Shown here: piece after piece, positions 17,974 to 26,963 of the stretch
Numbering within the stretch: position 1 is the stretch's first letter
Layout of the letters: the number at the start of each line of letters is the position of its first letter
Origin: an uncultured Clostridia bacterium
GTDB lineage: Bacteria > Bacillota > Clostridia > Oscillospirales > Acutalibacteraceae
Assembly (NCBI GenBank): GCA_937907605.1
Contig: CALCYI010000057.1
Location: 19,168-83,167 of the forward strand
Length of the DNA: 64,000 nt
Direction of reading: 5' to 3'
Position numbers and translations under genes: made by a program
Notes under the pieces: model-generated
The model's input: only the letters and a program-made list of their open reading frames with translations
Database searches by the model: none
What the model was told of the DNA's origin: nothing

Positions 17974-19443
17974 ATGAAAAAAACTTTATCGCTTGTATTA
18001 TCTCTTATGATGATACTCACAACCTTTACCGCTCTGCCGTTTAATGCATTTGCTGACGAGCATCCAGCCGCATCTACAATTAGAGTTGGAGACACTGAAG
18101 GCTATGAGTACAGTCTTTCAACTGAAAAGCCATATTATAAGAATAATACAACAGAAGCAACTTCTGAAAGCGAAGGCGCTAATGTTGCTTATGATGAAAG
18201 CACAGGCATATTAACTTTAAATAACTATGAAGGTTGTTTTATCGGTATTAACGGTTCAGGAGATGTTACTGTTAAATTAGTAGGAACAAGTACTATAAAT
18301 GCTTGGCAGTTTTGTATTAATGCAGAAAAATCAAACCTTGAAATTACATCAGATAATAATGGTGTTTTAAACCTTTCTAATCAAATGAATAATAGTGCGG
18401 GCATAGTTACACAATGGGGTAGCAATAACGAGAACGACTTAACAATATCAGGAAATGCAATAATTAACTACAATACGTCTATTGACGGTCAATCATACGG
18501 ATTTAGAGCCGGTAAAACATTAAGCATTATTGATAACGCAAAAGTTAGCATTACTACTACGTCAACAAAAGATTATGATAGCATTTATGGATTATATGCC
18601 TCAAATATAATAATTAATACCGAAGAAGAAGTAAGTATAAATTTAGGCACAACAAAGTACTATTGCTATGCTCTTTTTGCTTTAAATAATTTTGAATTAT
18701 TAAACGTAAAAAAACTTTCCGTAATCGCATATGGCGAAGATACATATAGCATTATATATCCTAACGAAACCTATGAAACCCTTGTTAATATGCCCGGCTA
18801 TTCAGTGGAAGAAGATTGTACGGACTCTAAATATACATTAGTATTAACTAAACGAATTCATACTCACACAATGTCAGCAGTAGCGGCAAAGGCAGCAACC
18901 TGTAGCATAGCAGGCAACAACGCTTATTATAAATGCGCTGATTGCGAAAAGTATTTCAAGGACGCTGCAGGAACGCAGGAAACAACAGTAGCCGCAGAGA
19001 CAATAGCCGCAACTGGCAAGCACACCTCAGACAAGGGAACAGTAACAAAAAAGGCAACGCCGACCGCAACGGGAACGAAGGTATATAAATGTACCGTATG
19101 CAATAAGACGATTAAGACAGAAACAATCGCAAAATGTGCTAAGTACGCTAACCCAATAACAGTAAAGGTTAAGACGGCAACGGTTAAGTTTTCAAAGCTT
19201 AAGAAGAAAAACCAGACTGTAGCACAAAATAATGCTTTTACTATCAGCAAGGCACAGGGCAAGGTAACCTACACAAAGTCAAGCGGTAATAAGAAGATTA
19301 CCGTTGCTTCAAACGGCAAGATTACCATAAAGAAGGGCTTGAAAAAAGGCACTTACAAAGTAAAAATTAAAGTGACCGCTGCAGGCAATGCAACCTACAA
19401 GGCAGCAACCAAAACCGTAACGGTAACGATAAAAGTTAAATAG
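17974..19443 (+). CDS. Secreted protein with repeat-rich N-terminal domain, Cys-pair module and Lys-rich Ig-like C-terminus
   Basis: 489 residues from ATG 17974, 8 bases after GGAGG; an in-frame TTG at 17959 lies before the RBS and is rejected. A signal peptide ends near AFA (residue 26). The middle has Asn/Ser-rich repeats of short beta strands, suggestive of a beta-helix or carbohydrate-binding fold. Then a TCSIAGNNAYYKCADC module followed by YKCTVC, and a very Lys-rich C-terminal Ig-like domain (KLKKKNQTVA, KKGTYKVKIKV). The first 270 codons are clearly more AT-rich than neighbouring genes. It sits beside a MITE-like repeat, so transfer is possible. No covalent anchor is seen; the Lys-rich tail could bind wall polymers. 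Confidence 0.78.
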   Translation: MKKTLSLVLSLMMILTTFTALPFNAFADEHPAASTIRVGDTEGYEYSLSTEKPYYKNNTTEATSESEGANVAYDESTGILTLNNYEGCFIGINGSGDVTVKLVGTSTINAWQFCINAEKSNLEITSDNNGVLNLSNQMNNSAGIVTQWGSNNENDLTISGNAIINYNTSIDGQSYGFRAGKTLSIIDNAKVSITTTSTKDYDSIYGLYASNIIINTEEEVSINLGTTKYYCYALFALNNFELLNVKKLSVIAYGEDTYSIIYPNETYETLVNMPGYSVEEDCTDSKYTLVLTKRIHTHTMSAVAAKAATCSIAGNNAYYKCADCEKYFKDAAGTQETTVAAETIAATGKHTSDKGTVTKKATPTATGTKVYKCTVCNKTIKTETIAKCAKYANPITVKVKTATVKFSKLKKKNQTVAQNNAFTISKAQGKVTYTKSSGNKKITVASNGKITIKKGLKKGTYKVKIKVTAAGNATYKAATKTVTVTIKVK

Positions 19444-19457
19444 TAACAGACAAAAAA

Positions 19458-19482
19458 GGGGCTGTTTTTTTACAGCCCCTTT
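19458..19482. terminator. Bidirectional terminator
   Basis: Stem GGGGCTGT/ACAGCCCC (19458-19465 with 19472-19479), T-rich loop, preceded by six A and followed by T, so it can work for the secreted-protein gene and for the minus-strand coat genes. Confidence 0.85.
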
Positions 19483-19506
19483 AGTCTGTGCTTAAGACCA
19501 ATAATA

Positions 19507-19546
19507 ACAGAGCAGACATTCTGCTGTCTGCTCTGTTTGTCTTTTA
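19507..19546 (+). terminator. Second terminator hairpin
   Basis: Perfect 12-base stem ACAGAGCAGACA/TGTCTGCTCTGT (19507-19518 with 19525-19536), 6-base loop, then TTGTCTTTT. It lies between the convergent secreted-protein and coat genes. Confidence 0.85.
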
Positions 19547-19574
19547 TGCTATACATCCTTATGCCGTCCTTTTC

Positions 19575-19832
19575 TTATCCCTGCATAGAGGAATTTGAAA
19601 ACTTCTGTCTTAAGGTAGCAACCTCGTTTTGGTCTGCCTGCTGAGTCTGATACCAGCCCTTTGACTGCATTTTCTTGTAAATTTCATCCTGCATTGTAAG
19701 CGAATCGTTAAGCGCGCACTTAAACGTTTCGCTTATATTATTTGTTGAGGATTCGATTGCTCCGTGCATATAAAGGTCGCATACGCCTTTTTCGAGCATT
19801 AAAATATCCTGCATTAAAAGTTTATCCTACAT
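19575..19832 (-). pseudogene. CotF-type spore coat protein with a TAG stop at codon 2
   Basis: The reading frame from the natural start (ATG at 19832, GGAG 5 bases before) is M, stop, then DKLLMQDILMLEKG..., so codon 2 is TAG. The rest (79 residues from an in-frame ATG at 19814) is intact and matches CotF-like coat proteins: GVCDLYMHGAIESST, the helix ALNDSLTMQDEIY and MQSKGWY. A single C-to-T change of CAG would explain it. Translation could restart at ATG 19814, preceded by AGGA about 10 bases upstream, so a slightly shortened protein may still be made. TAG is used as a normal stop elsewhere here (lacZ, recN). It follows a 58-residue gene with a 10-base gap. Confidence 0.7.
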
Positions 19833-19842
19833 AATTTCTCCT

Positions 19843-20019
19843 TTAGTTCAATAAGTTAAGGAAGCTTGAGAAAATCTGCTGATGCTTGTTCTGCATCCTT
19901 ACCGCTGAATCCCTGAGCTCCGTGTCTGTAATCTGCTGTGCAATTTCGCTGCACCTCGTCTGAAAATACTCCTCGTGGCCGAGCGCATCCTCAACGTATA
20001 ATAATTCCTTATTTGTCAT
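19843..20019 (-). CDS. Small spore-coat-associated protein (58 aa)
   Basis: Starts at ATG 20019 behind an excellent GGAGGTGA and ends at TAA 19843. The peptide begins MTNKELLYVEDALGHEE, contains CSEIAQQI and ends FSSFLNLLN; it looks wholly helical. It lies directly upstream of the CotF-type gene in the same orientation and resembles the small helical proteins often paired with CotF genes in Clostridia. Expression in the mother cell during sporulation is inferred from that pairing. Too short to assign a function. Confidence 0.7.
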   Translation of the reverse strand: MTNKELLYVEDALGHEEYFQTRCSEIAQQITDTELRDSAVRMQNKHQQIFSSFLNLLN

Positions 20020-20057
20020 AATTTCACCTCCGCATCAGTATTATTTGTGCTTTTCGG

Positions 20058-20066
20058 TAAATTATG
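20058..20066 (-). promoter_or_regulatory. Possible sigma-K/E type -10 of the coat-gene pair
   Basis: On the minus strand CATAATTTA, matching the sigma-K -10 pattern CATA-N3-TA, about 39 bases before the start of the 58-residue gene. No convincing -35 AC element was found, so this is weak. Confidence 0.25.
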
Positions 20067-20076
20067 TAAGGTAAAT

Positions 20077-20105
20077 TTGACAAATCAAACTAATTATTAT
20101 ACTAT
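20077..20105 (+). promoter_or_regulatory. lacZ promoter
   Basis: TTGACA, 17-base spacer, TACTAT, about 30 bases upstream of the lacZ ATG, with GAGGTG as ribosome-binding site at 20124-20129. No clear operator palindrome or cre box was seen. Confidence 0.75.
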
Positions 20106-20134
20106 TAAATTAATATTATATATGAGGTGAAACT

Positions 20135-23100
20135 ATGAAGGATAAATTCATCTGGGAGGACCCGTATAAGTTTAAAGTTAATAAGGAGGACGGGCATACT
20201 ATCGCTATGCCGTTTGACAGCGTTGACGACGCTTTAAGCGGTGAGTCTAAGTATAAGCAGAGCCTTAACGGAGAGTGGAAATTCCTTTTTGAGCAGGGCG
20301 TTTTAAACCAGCACGAGGGCTTTGAAAAAAGTGATTTTGACGACTCTGAATGGGATAATATTACCGTTCCGTCCGTCTGGCAGTTAAAGGGTTATTCAGC
20401 TCCTTTTTATTATTGCAGCTCTTACCCAAGGGCGCTTTCACGCAATAAGTCAAAGATTCCTTCAATAGACCATACAATGCAGGAAATCGGCTTTTACCGC
20501 AAGCGCTTTACGCTTGGCAAAGGCTTTGAAAACAAAGAGATATTTCTTCATTTCGGCGCCTGTAAGGCAGCCCTTGAGGTTTGGGTAAACGGGGAATACG
20601 TCGGTTTTTCCTGCGGCTCAATGACTCCGCACGAATTTGACGTTACAAAGTATATTACTGACGGCGAAAACATAGTTTGCGCAAAGGTTTACCGCTATGC
20701 CGCGTCAACATATCTTGAGGACCAGGATATGTGGTTTATGAGCGGTATATACAGGGAGGTTTACCTCTATGCCGAGCCGAAGCTCTGTCTGCGCGATTTT
20801 TATATAAAAACCGACTTCGATTCCGAATATAAGGATTCGGAGCTGAGCATAGACTTTTACCTTAATAACTATTCCGATAAGGAAAGAAAGGTACATATCA
20901 AGCCTTATCTTATTTCTAATACAGGAAAGGAAATTGCACTTCCCGAGGTTAACGGTTCCGTAAAAGCGCACAGCAACGAAAGGCTTAGCATTAAAGAGCT
21001 TATCAAAAGTCCTAAGAAGTGGTCAGCCGAGCAGCCGAATTTATATAAGCTTGTAATGTCTGTAAGCTATGCGAAAACAAAATATGTAAAGACTTGGGAT
21101 ATGGGCTTTAAAAAGGTTGAGATTAAGGGCGAAAAGCTACTCTTTAACGGTATGCCGCTTATGATAAGGGGAACTAACCGCCACGATTTTGACCCCGACT
21201 TTGGCTGGGCTGTGCCGAAAGAAAGATACACTCAGGACTTCGATTTGATGAAGCAGTGCAATATCAACGCAATCCGCTGCTCCCACTATCCCGACGACCC
21301 GTACTTTTACGAGCTCGCAAATTCCTACGGCTTTTACGTTATGGACGAGTGCGACCTTGAAACTCACGGCGTAAGGCGTAAGAACGTTCCGGGTTCAAAC
21401 CCGATGTGGACGGGGCTTTCCGTTGATAAAATGGAGCGCATGGTGCTTCGTGACAGGAACAATCCCTGTATCTTTATGTGGTCTCTCGGAAATGAGGCGG
21501 GCGACGGCGATAACTTTATGAAAATGAAGGAGGCTGCGCTTAAGCTCGACGATACAAGGCAGTTCCATTATGAAGGCGATTTTGATTTAACAAAGAGCGA
21601 CGTTATTTCGCGTATGTATCCGGGCTGGTCGGATATGGAAAAGCTCGGTACAAGAACGCCGATTACTATTTCAGTAATAGACAATATTGTTAATCAGCTT
21701 GCTTCGGACTCAAAGCCCATACCTAAGGAAAAGTACGACAGACCTGTTATACTTTGTGAATATGCTCACAGCATGGAAAATTCGCTCGGTAATTTTCAGG
21801 AGTATATGGACGACTTTGAAAAGTACGACAATATGTGCGGCGGCTTTATCTGGGACTGGGTTGACCAGGCTATACATAGGGTTAATGAGGACGGAAGTGA
21901 TAATTGGCTGTACGGCACGGATTTTGAAAAGGACGAGCCGAAGCGCTGGAACAGCGGTATAGATAAAACTGCTATGACGGGCTCGAACGCATATTTCTGT
22001 GCAAACGGCGTTATCGGCGCCGACAGAAAGCCGCACCCGCAGTTTGACGAGGTGAAGCACGTTTATCAGCCGATAGTTACTACCGAATCCGACGTTACTA
22101 ACGGTAGGTTCAAGGTGCGCTCGCGCTTCCTTTTCAGCGACCTTGCTTCTTATAAATGCAAATGGAAGATAGAGTGCGAGGGAAAGGAAATCGAATCGGG
22201 CGAAAAGGATAAGTTTAACCTTATGCCGCTCCAGGAGGAGATAATTGATATTCCGTACGATTATTCCGCTCTTCCCGAGGATAAGGAGTGCGTACTCACT
22301 ATCTCCTTCCACACAAGAAAGAAAACCCCTGGGCTTAAGTCAAACTACGAGCTTGCCTACGACCAGTTCATACTCAAGAGCGCAAAAAAGCCCGAGCTTC
22401 CCTCAAACGATAATAAGCTTACTTTTAATCAAATCGGTAAAAAGGTTACGGTTGAGGGCGAGGGCTTCAGCGCGGTTATTGATAACGCAAGGCTCACAGA
22501 GTATATCGTTGACGGTGAGAACCTGCTTAAAGCGCCCGCTGCTCCCGAGTATTTCAGAGCGCTTACGGATAACGACAGGGATATTTTCAATTTTGCCCTT
22601 CCGTTTAAGAAGCTTAACCCATATTATAAATGGGAAAAAGCAGCTTCTTCGGTAAACGCCGTTAAGACCGTAACCGAGGAAAAAAACGGCTGTATTAAGG
22701 TTAAATGTGCCGTATCAGCTTCCGAGCTTGACAGCGCTTATATCTCATATACCGTATATCACGACGGAAGAATTGCAATTTACCATAGCGCCGTGCCTAA
22801 GCTCGATCCGCTCCGCTTCGGCTTTACCTTTGGCGTTAGCGGGGAATATTCAAATATTGAATGGTACGGCAGAGGTCCTGCTCCCTGCTATCCGGACAGA
22901 AAAACAGGCAGTAAAATCGGTCTTTATTCAATGCCTGCCGATAAGTTTGAATACAGCTATATGCGCCCGCAGGAGAGCTCAACGAGGGCTGACGTAAGAT
23001 TCTTTATTCTTAAGAATAAAAAAGGCAAGGGCGTTAAGGTGAGCGCGTATTACGACGCTCCGCTGCTATTCTCAGCGCTGCCGTATACTCCGTATGAGCT

Positions 23101-23278
23101 TGAGAGCTTTGAGCATATAGCGGAGATTAATAGAAACGATAGCTTAACGGTTATTGTCGATTCCACTCAGCAGGGCGTAGGCGGGGATTATCCCGGACAG
23201 GCAGCGGTACGTGATAAGTACAAGCTTAAAAAAGGCGAAAAGCTTACGCTTTCCTTCCTTCTTGAATTTATTAAGTAG
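20135..23278 (+). CDS. lacZ: Beta-galactosidase, GH2 family
   Basis: 1047 residues, LacZ length. Order: jelly-roll sugar-binding domain (SVWQLKGYSAPFY), Ig-like domain, TIM barrel, then the C-terminal small-chain domain (YFRALTDNDRD; WYGRGPAPCYPDRK). The acid/base glutamate is in SLGNEAGDGDN near residue 454 and the nucleophile in VILCEYAHSMEN near 542. RGTNRHDFDPDFG matches the active-site loop. No signal peptide, so intracellular; no lactose transporter or regulator is adjacent, so the sugar source is not shown. comEC begins 3 bases after its stop. Confidence 0.96.
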   Translation: MKDKFIWEDPYKFKVNKEDGHTIAMPFDSVDDALSGESKYKQSLNGEWKFLFEQGVLNQHEGFEKSDFDDSEWDNITVPSVWQLKGYSAPFYYCSSYPRALSRNKSKIPSIDHTMQEIGFYRKRFTLGKGFENKEIFLHFGACKAALEVWVNGEYVGFSCGSMTPHEFDVTKYITDGENIVCAKVYRYAASTYLEDQDMWFMSGIYREVYLYAEPKLCLRDFYIKTDFDSEYKDSELSIDFYLNNYSDKERKVHIKPYLISNTGKEIALPEVNGSVKAHSNERLSIKELIKSPKKWSAEQPNLYKLVMSVSYAKTKYVKTWDMGFKKVEIKGEKLLFNGMPLMIRGTNRHDFDPDFGWAVPKERYTQDFDLMKQCNINAIRCSHYPDDPYFYELANSYGFYVMDECDLETHGVRRKNVPGSNPMWTGLSVDKMERMVLRDRNNPCIFMWSLGNEAGDGDNFMKMKEAALKLDDTRQFHYEGDFDLTKSDVISRMYPGWSDMEKLGTRTPITISVIDNIVNQLASDSKPIPKEKYDRPVILCEYAHSMENSLGNFQEYMDDFEKYDNMCGGFIWDWVDQAIHRVNEDGSDNWLYGTDFEKDEPKRWNSGIDKTAMTGSNAYFCANGVIGADRKPHPQFDEVKHVYQPIVTTESDVTNGRFKVRSRFLFSDLASYKCKWKIECEGKEIESGEKDKFNLMPLQEEIIDIPYDYSALPEDKECVLTISFHTRKKTPGLKSNYELAYDQFILKSAKKPELPSNDNKLTFNQIGKKVTVEGEGFSAVIDNARLTEYIVDGENLLKAPAAPEYFRALTDNDRDIFNFALPFKKLNPYYKWEKAASSVNAVKTVTEEKNGCIKVKCAVSASELDSAYISYTVYHDGRIAIYHSAVPKLDPLRFGFTFGVSGEYSNIEWYGRGPAPCYPDRKTGSKIGLYSMPADKFEYSYMRPQESSTRADVRFFILKNKKGKGVKVSAYYDAPLLFSALPYTPYELESFEHIAEINRNDSLTVIVDSTQQGVGGDYPGQAAVRDKYKLKKGEKLTLSFLLEFIK

Positions 23279-23281
23279 TTA

Positions 23282-25354
23282 ATGAAAAGAATATTTGCGC
23301 ATATAGGGTTTTCATTCGCGCTGACGCTTCTCGTAATAAATATGATTAGCGTCAGCCTTGTTCCCGTTATAGCGGCTGCGCTTTTAATTTTTTTCATAGC
23401 TTCAATAATACTTCCGAAATACAGAAAAGCGCTGTCGCTTCCGCTCTGCCTCGGCTCTGCGATTTTTGCCTGCTTAATTTTTCTTACGGTCTATTATTCC
23501 TCCGTGTATCCCGAAAGCAGGCTTGACGGCGTTTCGGCTATGACTACCTTTTACATTACCGACCTGCCGCATAAAACCGACTTCGGTTATTCTTATATCG
23601 CAAGGGCTGTCACGCTTGAACGCGACGGCGCGGTACAGAATTTTAAGTTCAGACTGATAAGCGATAAGGCAATTAACGCCGAGGCGTATAACGTTATAAG
23701 CGGCAAGCTGAAATTTTATAATATCGGTAATAACGCCTTTTCGTCCTACGGCTACTGGGGAAAAGGGATATATCTTACCGCAAGGGTTAATGATTATTCG
23801 CTTACGGGTGAAACGGTCAATTCTCCTATGCGCTTTTTCCAGCAAATAAGAGAGTTTATTATTTCTACTCTTACGAGCGGAATTAAAGGTGACGCGGGCT
23901 CTCTCGCGGCAGCGCTGATTACGGGCAATAAGGACGCGCTTTCAAACGATGTCTATTTTTGCTTTAAAAGGGCAGGCGTTACTCATTTAATGGCGGTTAG
24001 CGGACTTCATCTAACCGTAATATCCGGTGCGTTTACATATCTTCTTTCAGCGCTCAGAGTACCCGAAAAGCTTAGGGCTACGCTTACCGTATTAATCATT
24101 ATTCTCTTTTCAGCCGTTACGGGCTTTACCCCTTCGGTAACAAGGGCGAGTATAATGATGATAACCATTTTTTCCGCAGGCTTTTTTGGGAAAAGGGGAG
24201 ACGCTCTTAATTCTCTTGGTCTTGCAGTGCTTCTTATCTGCCTTAATCCCTTTGCAGTAAGCGATGTCGGCGCGGTACTCAGCGTACTGTCAGTGCTTTC
24301 GCTTTGTACGCTTTATCCCGTAGTTAAGCACTTTTTAAACGAACGCATTACAAAGCTTTTTAAAAGGCGCAGTGAGCTTATATCAAATACGGGTGAGTTT
24401 ATTGAATACGTGATTGATATAATAGCCGCTTCATTTTGCATTATTCTTTATAATCTGCCCGCGCTTTATTTATTCTTTTATTATTTATCGCCTCTTTCTG
24501 TATTTTCTAACGTTTTGCTGATTCCGCTCGGGAGCGTTTCAACCGTAATGTCCTTTATCGCCGTTATATTCTCGCACACGGGCGGTATTGCTAAATTAGT
24601 TTTCGCTCTTGACGGGAAGCTTAACAATGCGCTGATTTCCGTAGTAAGACTATTTGCGCAAAGCCGCTATTACGTAATTCCCGCAGGAAAATATCTCGGA
24701 GTAATTCTTGCTTTAATATTGATTATTATTGCGATTTGTTTTATTCTTAATAATAAGAAGCTGCTTAAATATACGGCGCTTATTTCCGTTTGTGCCCTTG
24801 TGCTTTATCAGGGAGCTTACGCCGTACAATCGATTAACACCGCAGAGGTATTCATTACTAAAAACGTCGCCTGCGCCGTATCCTGCGGTGGCGATACGCT
24901 CATAATCGGAGTTAAGAATAAGAGCGATTATTATGACGTTAAGGGCTTTATTAATAATAAGGACGGTATATCCCTGCTAGTTGCTTCCGACGGTAAGGAC
25001 AGCATAACCGAAAAGCTTATTGAGGAATATCCCTGCGGCGAGGTAATATCGTATACATTTTCTGACTCTGTTTTAAGCAAAACGCAGGAATACAGACGTG
25101 AAACGGACTGTACGGAAAAGCTTAACGATTATTTAAGCATAACCGTTCACCATACGGATAAGGGATACTCATATATAATAAGCGCAAACGGAGTGTGCAT
25201 ATCCGACGGCTCGGCGCTTTCGGATATTACCGTTAATAATAAAACAGTTTCGGATATTAACGGCAGTATTGATTTATCAAAAAGCGACGTTATTTACAGC
25301 ATAAGTAAAAATAAAAGCTATTCGGCAAGGAGGGTTGAAGTATGGGAAAATTAA
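23282..25354 (+). CDS. comEC: ComEC/Rec2-type DNA-uptake channel protein, no metallo-beta-lactamase motif
   Basis: 690 residues, multi-spanning. Hydrophobic helices occupy the first 70 residues, then a soluble DUF4131-like domain, then the competence domain with FKRAGVTHLMAVSGLHLT near residue 231 and further helices. In transformable Firmicutes it passes single-stranded DNA inward. The C-terminal 180 residues lack the HxHxDH metal motif of the lactamase domain found in longer ComEC proteins and may be a decayed version. holA overlaps its end by 13 bases, the comEC-holA order also seen in Bacillus. No comEA or comEB is nearby, so competence is not proven. Confidence 0.88.
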   Translation: MKRIFAHIGFSFALTLLVINMISVSLVPVIAAALLIFFIASIILPKYRKALSLPLCLGSAIFACLIFLTVYYSSVYPESRLDGVSAMTTFYITDLPHKTDFGYSYIARAVTLERDGAVQNFKFRLISDKAINAEAYNVISGKLKFYNIGNNAFSSYGYWGKGIYLTARVNDYSLTGETVNSPMRFFQQIREFIISTLTSGIKGDAGSLAAALITGNKDALSNDVYFCFKRAGVTHLMAVSGLHLTVISGAFTYLLSALRVPEKLRATLTVLIIILFSAVTGFTPSVTRASIMMITIFSAGFFGKRGDALNSLGLAVLLICLNPFAVSDVGAVLSVLSVLSLCTLYPVVKHFLNERITKLFKRRSELISNTGEFIEYVIDIIAASFCIILYNLPALYLFFYYLSPLSVFSNVLLIPLGSVSTVMSFIAVIFSHTGGIAKLVFALDGKLNNALISVVRLFAQSRYYVIPAGKYLGVILALILIIIAICFILNNKKLLKYTALISVCALVLYQGAYAVQSINTAEVFITKNVACAVSCGGDTLIIGVKNKSDYYDVKGFINNKDGISLLVASDGKDSITEKLIEEYPCGEVISYTFSDSVLSKTQEYRRETDCTEKLNDYLSITVHHTDKGYSYIISANGVCISDGSALSDITVNNKTVSDINGSIDLSKSDVIYSISKNKSYSARRVEVWEN

Positions 25355-26376
25355 GGGAGGAACAGCTTAAGGAACAGCTTAAAAGCAGAAGCTTTTCAAA
25401 CCTTTATTTAATTTACGGCGAAGAAAACTACCTTAAGGAGTACTATGTTAATAAACTGAAAAAAGCGCTCGTCGATTCCGACTTTGCCGATTTTAACCTT
25501 CATATCCATGAAAAAGGCTCGAGCCTTGATGATATACTGATGGACGCCCAGATGATGCCGATGATGGGCGAATACACGGTTGTAGTAGTTCACGATTATC
25601 CGCTTACCGACTCAAAGGAGTATATGGAAAAGCTCAAGGAGTTCTTTAAGGACGTGCCCGAAACCTGCGTGCTTGTCTTCTGGCTTGACAGCATTACCTT
25701 TGACGAAAAAAAGGATTCAAAGTGGATAAGTATCGTAAACGCCTTTTCAAAGGCGGGCGACGCCGTTAACCTTGCAAGGCGGAGCGAGGGCGACCTTGCA
25801 AAGCTCGTTATGACAAGGGCAAAAAAGCGTGGCTGTGAGATTGATAATTCCTCCGCGCGTTACCTCGTAAACGCTGTTGGGCTTGACATTCAGACCGTTA
25901 TTAACGAAACGGAAAAAATCTGTGCCTACCTACCCTCGGGTACTATTACGAGGGAAGTAATCGATAAACTCGCCGTTAAATCGCTTCAGGCGCGAGTTTT
26001 TGATTTATCCAAGTACATTCTTTCGGGCGACAGCGACAGGGCTTATAATTCGCTCAGAGCCCTTTTTGCACAGCGTGAGGACGCAATCCCGATACTCGCG
26101 GTTATATCGTCCTATTATATCGATATGTACCGTGCAAAGTGCGCGAAGGCTTCGGGCGTTACCGAAAGGGACGTTATGGATTACTATAATTACGGCGTAA
26201 GGGACTGGGTGCTGACTAACGCCGCGCGCGACGGCGCAAGAATCAGCGTTGTGTCGTTAAGACAGGCAATCGACATTCTCTCAAAAACCGACGAGCTTAT
26301 GAAGTCGACTGCGGTTGACCGTAATCTTCTGCTTGAGGAAACGGTTGCTAAGCTTTTATTAATCAGGAATAAGTGA
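25342..26376 (+). CDS. holA: DNA polymerase III subunit delta (HolA)
   Basis: 344 residues, normal for clamp-loader delta. Characteristic stretches: FSNLYLIYGEENYLKEYY at the start, and later LAVISSYYIDMYRAKCA in the C-terminal collar domain. It opens the beta clamp as part of the clamp loader. It overlaps comEC upstream, and its stop overlaps the start of the toprim gene. Confidence 0.92.
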   Translation: MGKLREEQLKEQLKSRSFSNLYLIYGEENYLKEYYVNKLKKALVDSDFADFNLHIHEKGSSLDDILMDAQMMPMMGEYTVVVVHDYPLTDSKEYMEKLKEFFKDVPETCVLVFWLDSITFDEKKDSKWISIVNAFSKAGDAVNLARRSEGDLAKLVMTRAKKRGCEIDNSSARYLVNAVGLDIQTVINETEKICAYLPSGTITREVIDKLAVKSLQARVFDLSKYILSGDSDRAYNSLRALFAQREDAIPILAVISSYYIDMYRAKCAKASGVTERDVMDYYNYGVRDWVLTNAARDGARISVVSLRQAIDILSKTDELMKSTAVDRNLLLEETVAKLLLIRNK

Positions 26377-26963
26377 TGATGGAAAAGATTAAACTCTCAC
26401 AGGCGGTTATTGTCGAGGGAAAATATGATAAAATCAAGCTTTCCGATATCCTGGACGCCTTTATCGTGGAAACGAACGGATTTCAGATTTTCAAGGACAA
26501 GCAAAGGCTTGCGTTTATTAAAAAGCTTGCAAGCGAGAGAGGTATAATTATCCTAACCGATTCCGACCACGCGGGCTTTATGATAAGGAATTATATTAAG
26601 TCGGGCGTCCCCGAGGACAAAATTACTAATGTTTATATACCCGATATTTTAGGTAAGGAGAAGCGCAAATCAGAACCCTCTAAGGAGGGCAAGCTCGGTG
26701 TTGAGGGTATGAGCGCAGAGGTCATTTTAAAAGCGCTTGAAAGAGCGGGAGTGACCGCTGAAAAGAAAGTTAATGAAAATCCCGTAACGAAATACGATTT
26801 GTATGAAGCGGGCTTTTCGGGTACGCCTAACGCAAAGCAAAACAAAAAGAAGCTCCTTGAATATCTGAAGCTTCCCGAATATCTTTCTACCCATTCAATG
26901 CTTACCTATATTAATAACAGTATGAGCAGGGAAGAATTTTTTGAACTTATAAAAGACTTATAA
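26376..26963 (+). CDS. RNase M5-like toprim protein (DUF4093)
   Basis: About 195 residues. A toprim domain opens with AVIVEGKYDKIKL (the catalytic-Glu motif) and continues with IILTDSDHAG (the DxD motif). The C-terminal part carries TKYDLYEAGFSG and KKKLLEYLKLPEYL, as in RnmV/DUF4093 proteins. RNase M5 matures 5S rRNA; that role is likely but not proven here. ATG 26376 is chosen from stacked GTG/ATG/ATG codons because AGGA is 7 bases upstream and it overlaps the holA stop. Its 3' end overlaps the convergent tmcAL by 6 bases. Confidence 0.8.
   Translation: MMEKIKLSQAVIVEGKYDKIKLSDILDAFIVETNGFQIFKDKQRLAFIKKLASERGIIILTDSDHAGFMIRNYIKSGVPEDKITNVYIPDILGKEKRKSEPSKEGKLGVEGMSAEVILKALERAGVTAEKKVNENPVTKYDLYEAGFSGTPNAKQNKKKLLEYLKLPEYLSTHSMLTYINNSMSREEFFELIKDL

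Noticed and set aside
19575..19832. TAG read as an amino acid (recoding)
   Set aside because: TAG ends lacZ and recN normally and no recoding element is visible.
21710..22312. 200-codon minus-strand frame inside lacZ
   Set aside because: Antisense shadow; no RBS and no family resemblance.
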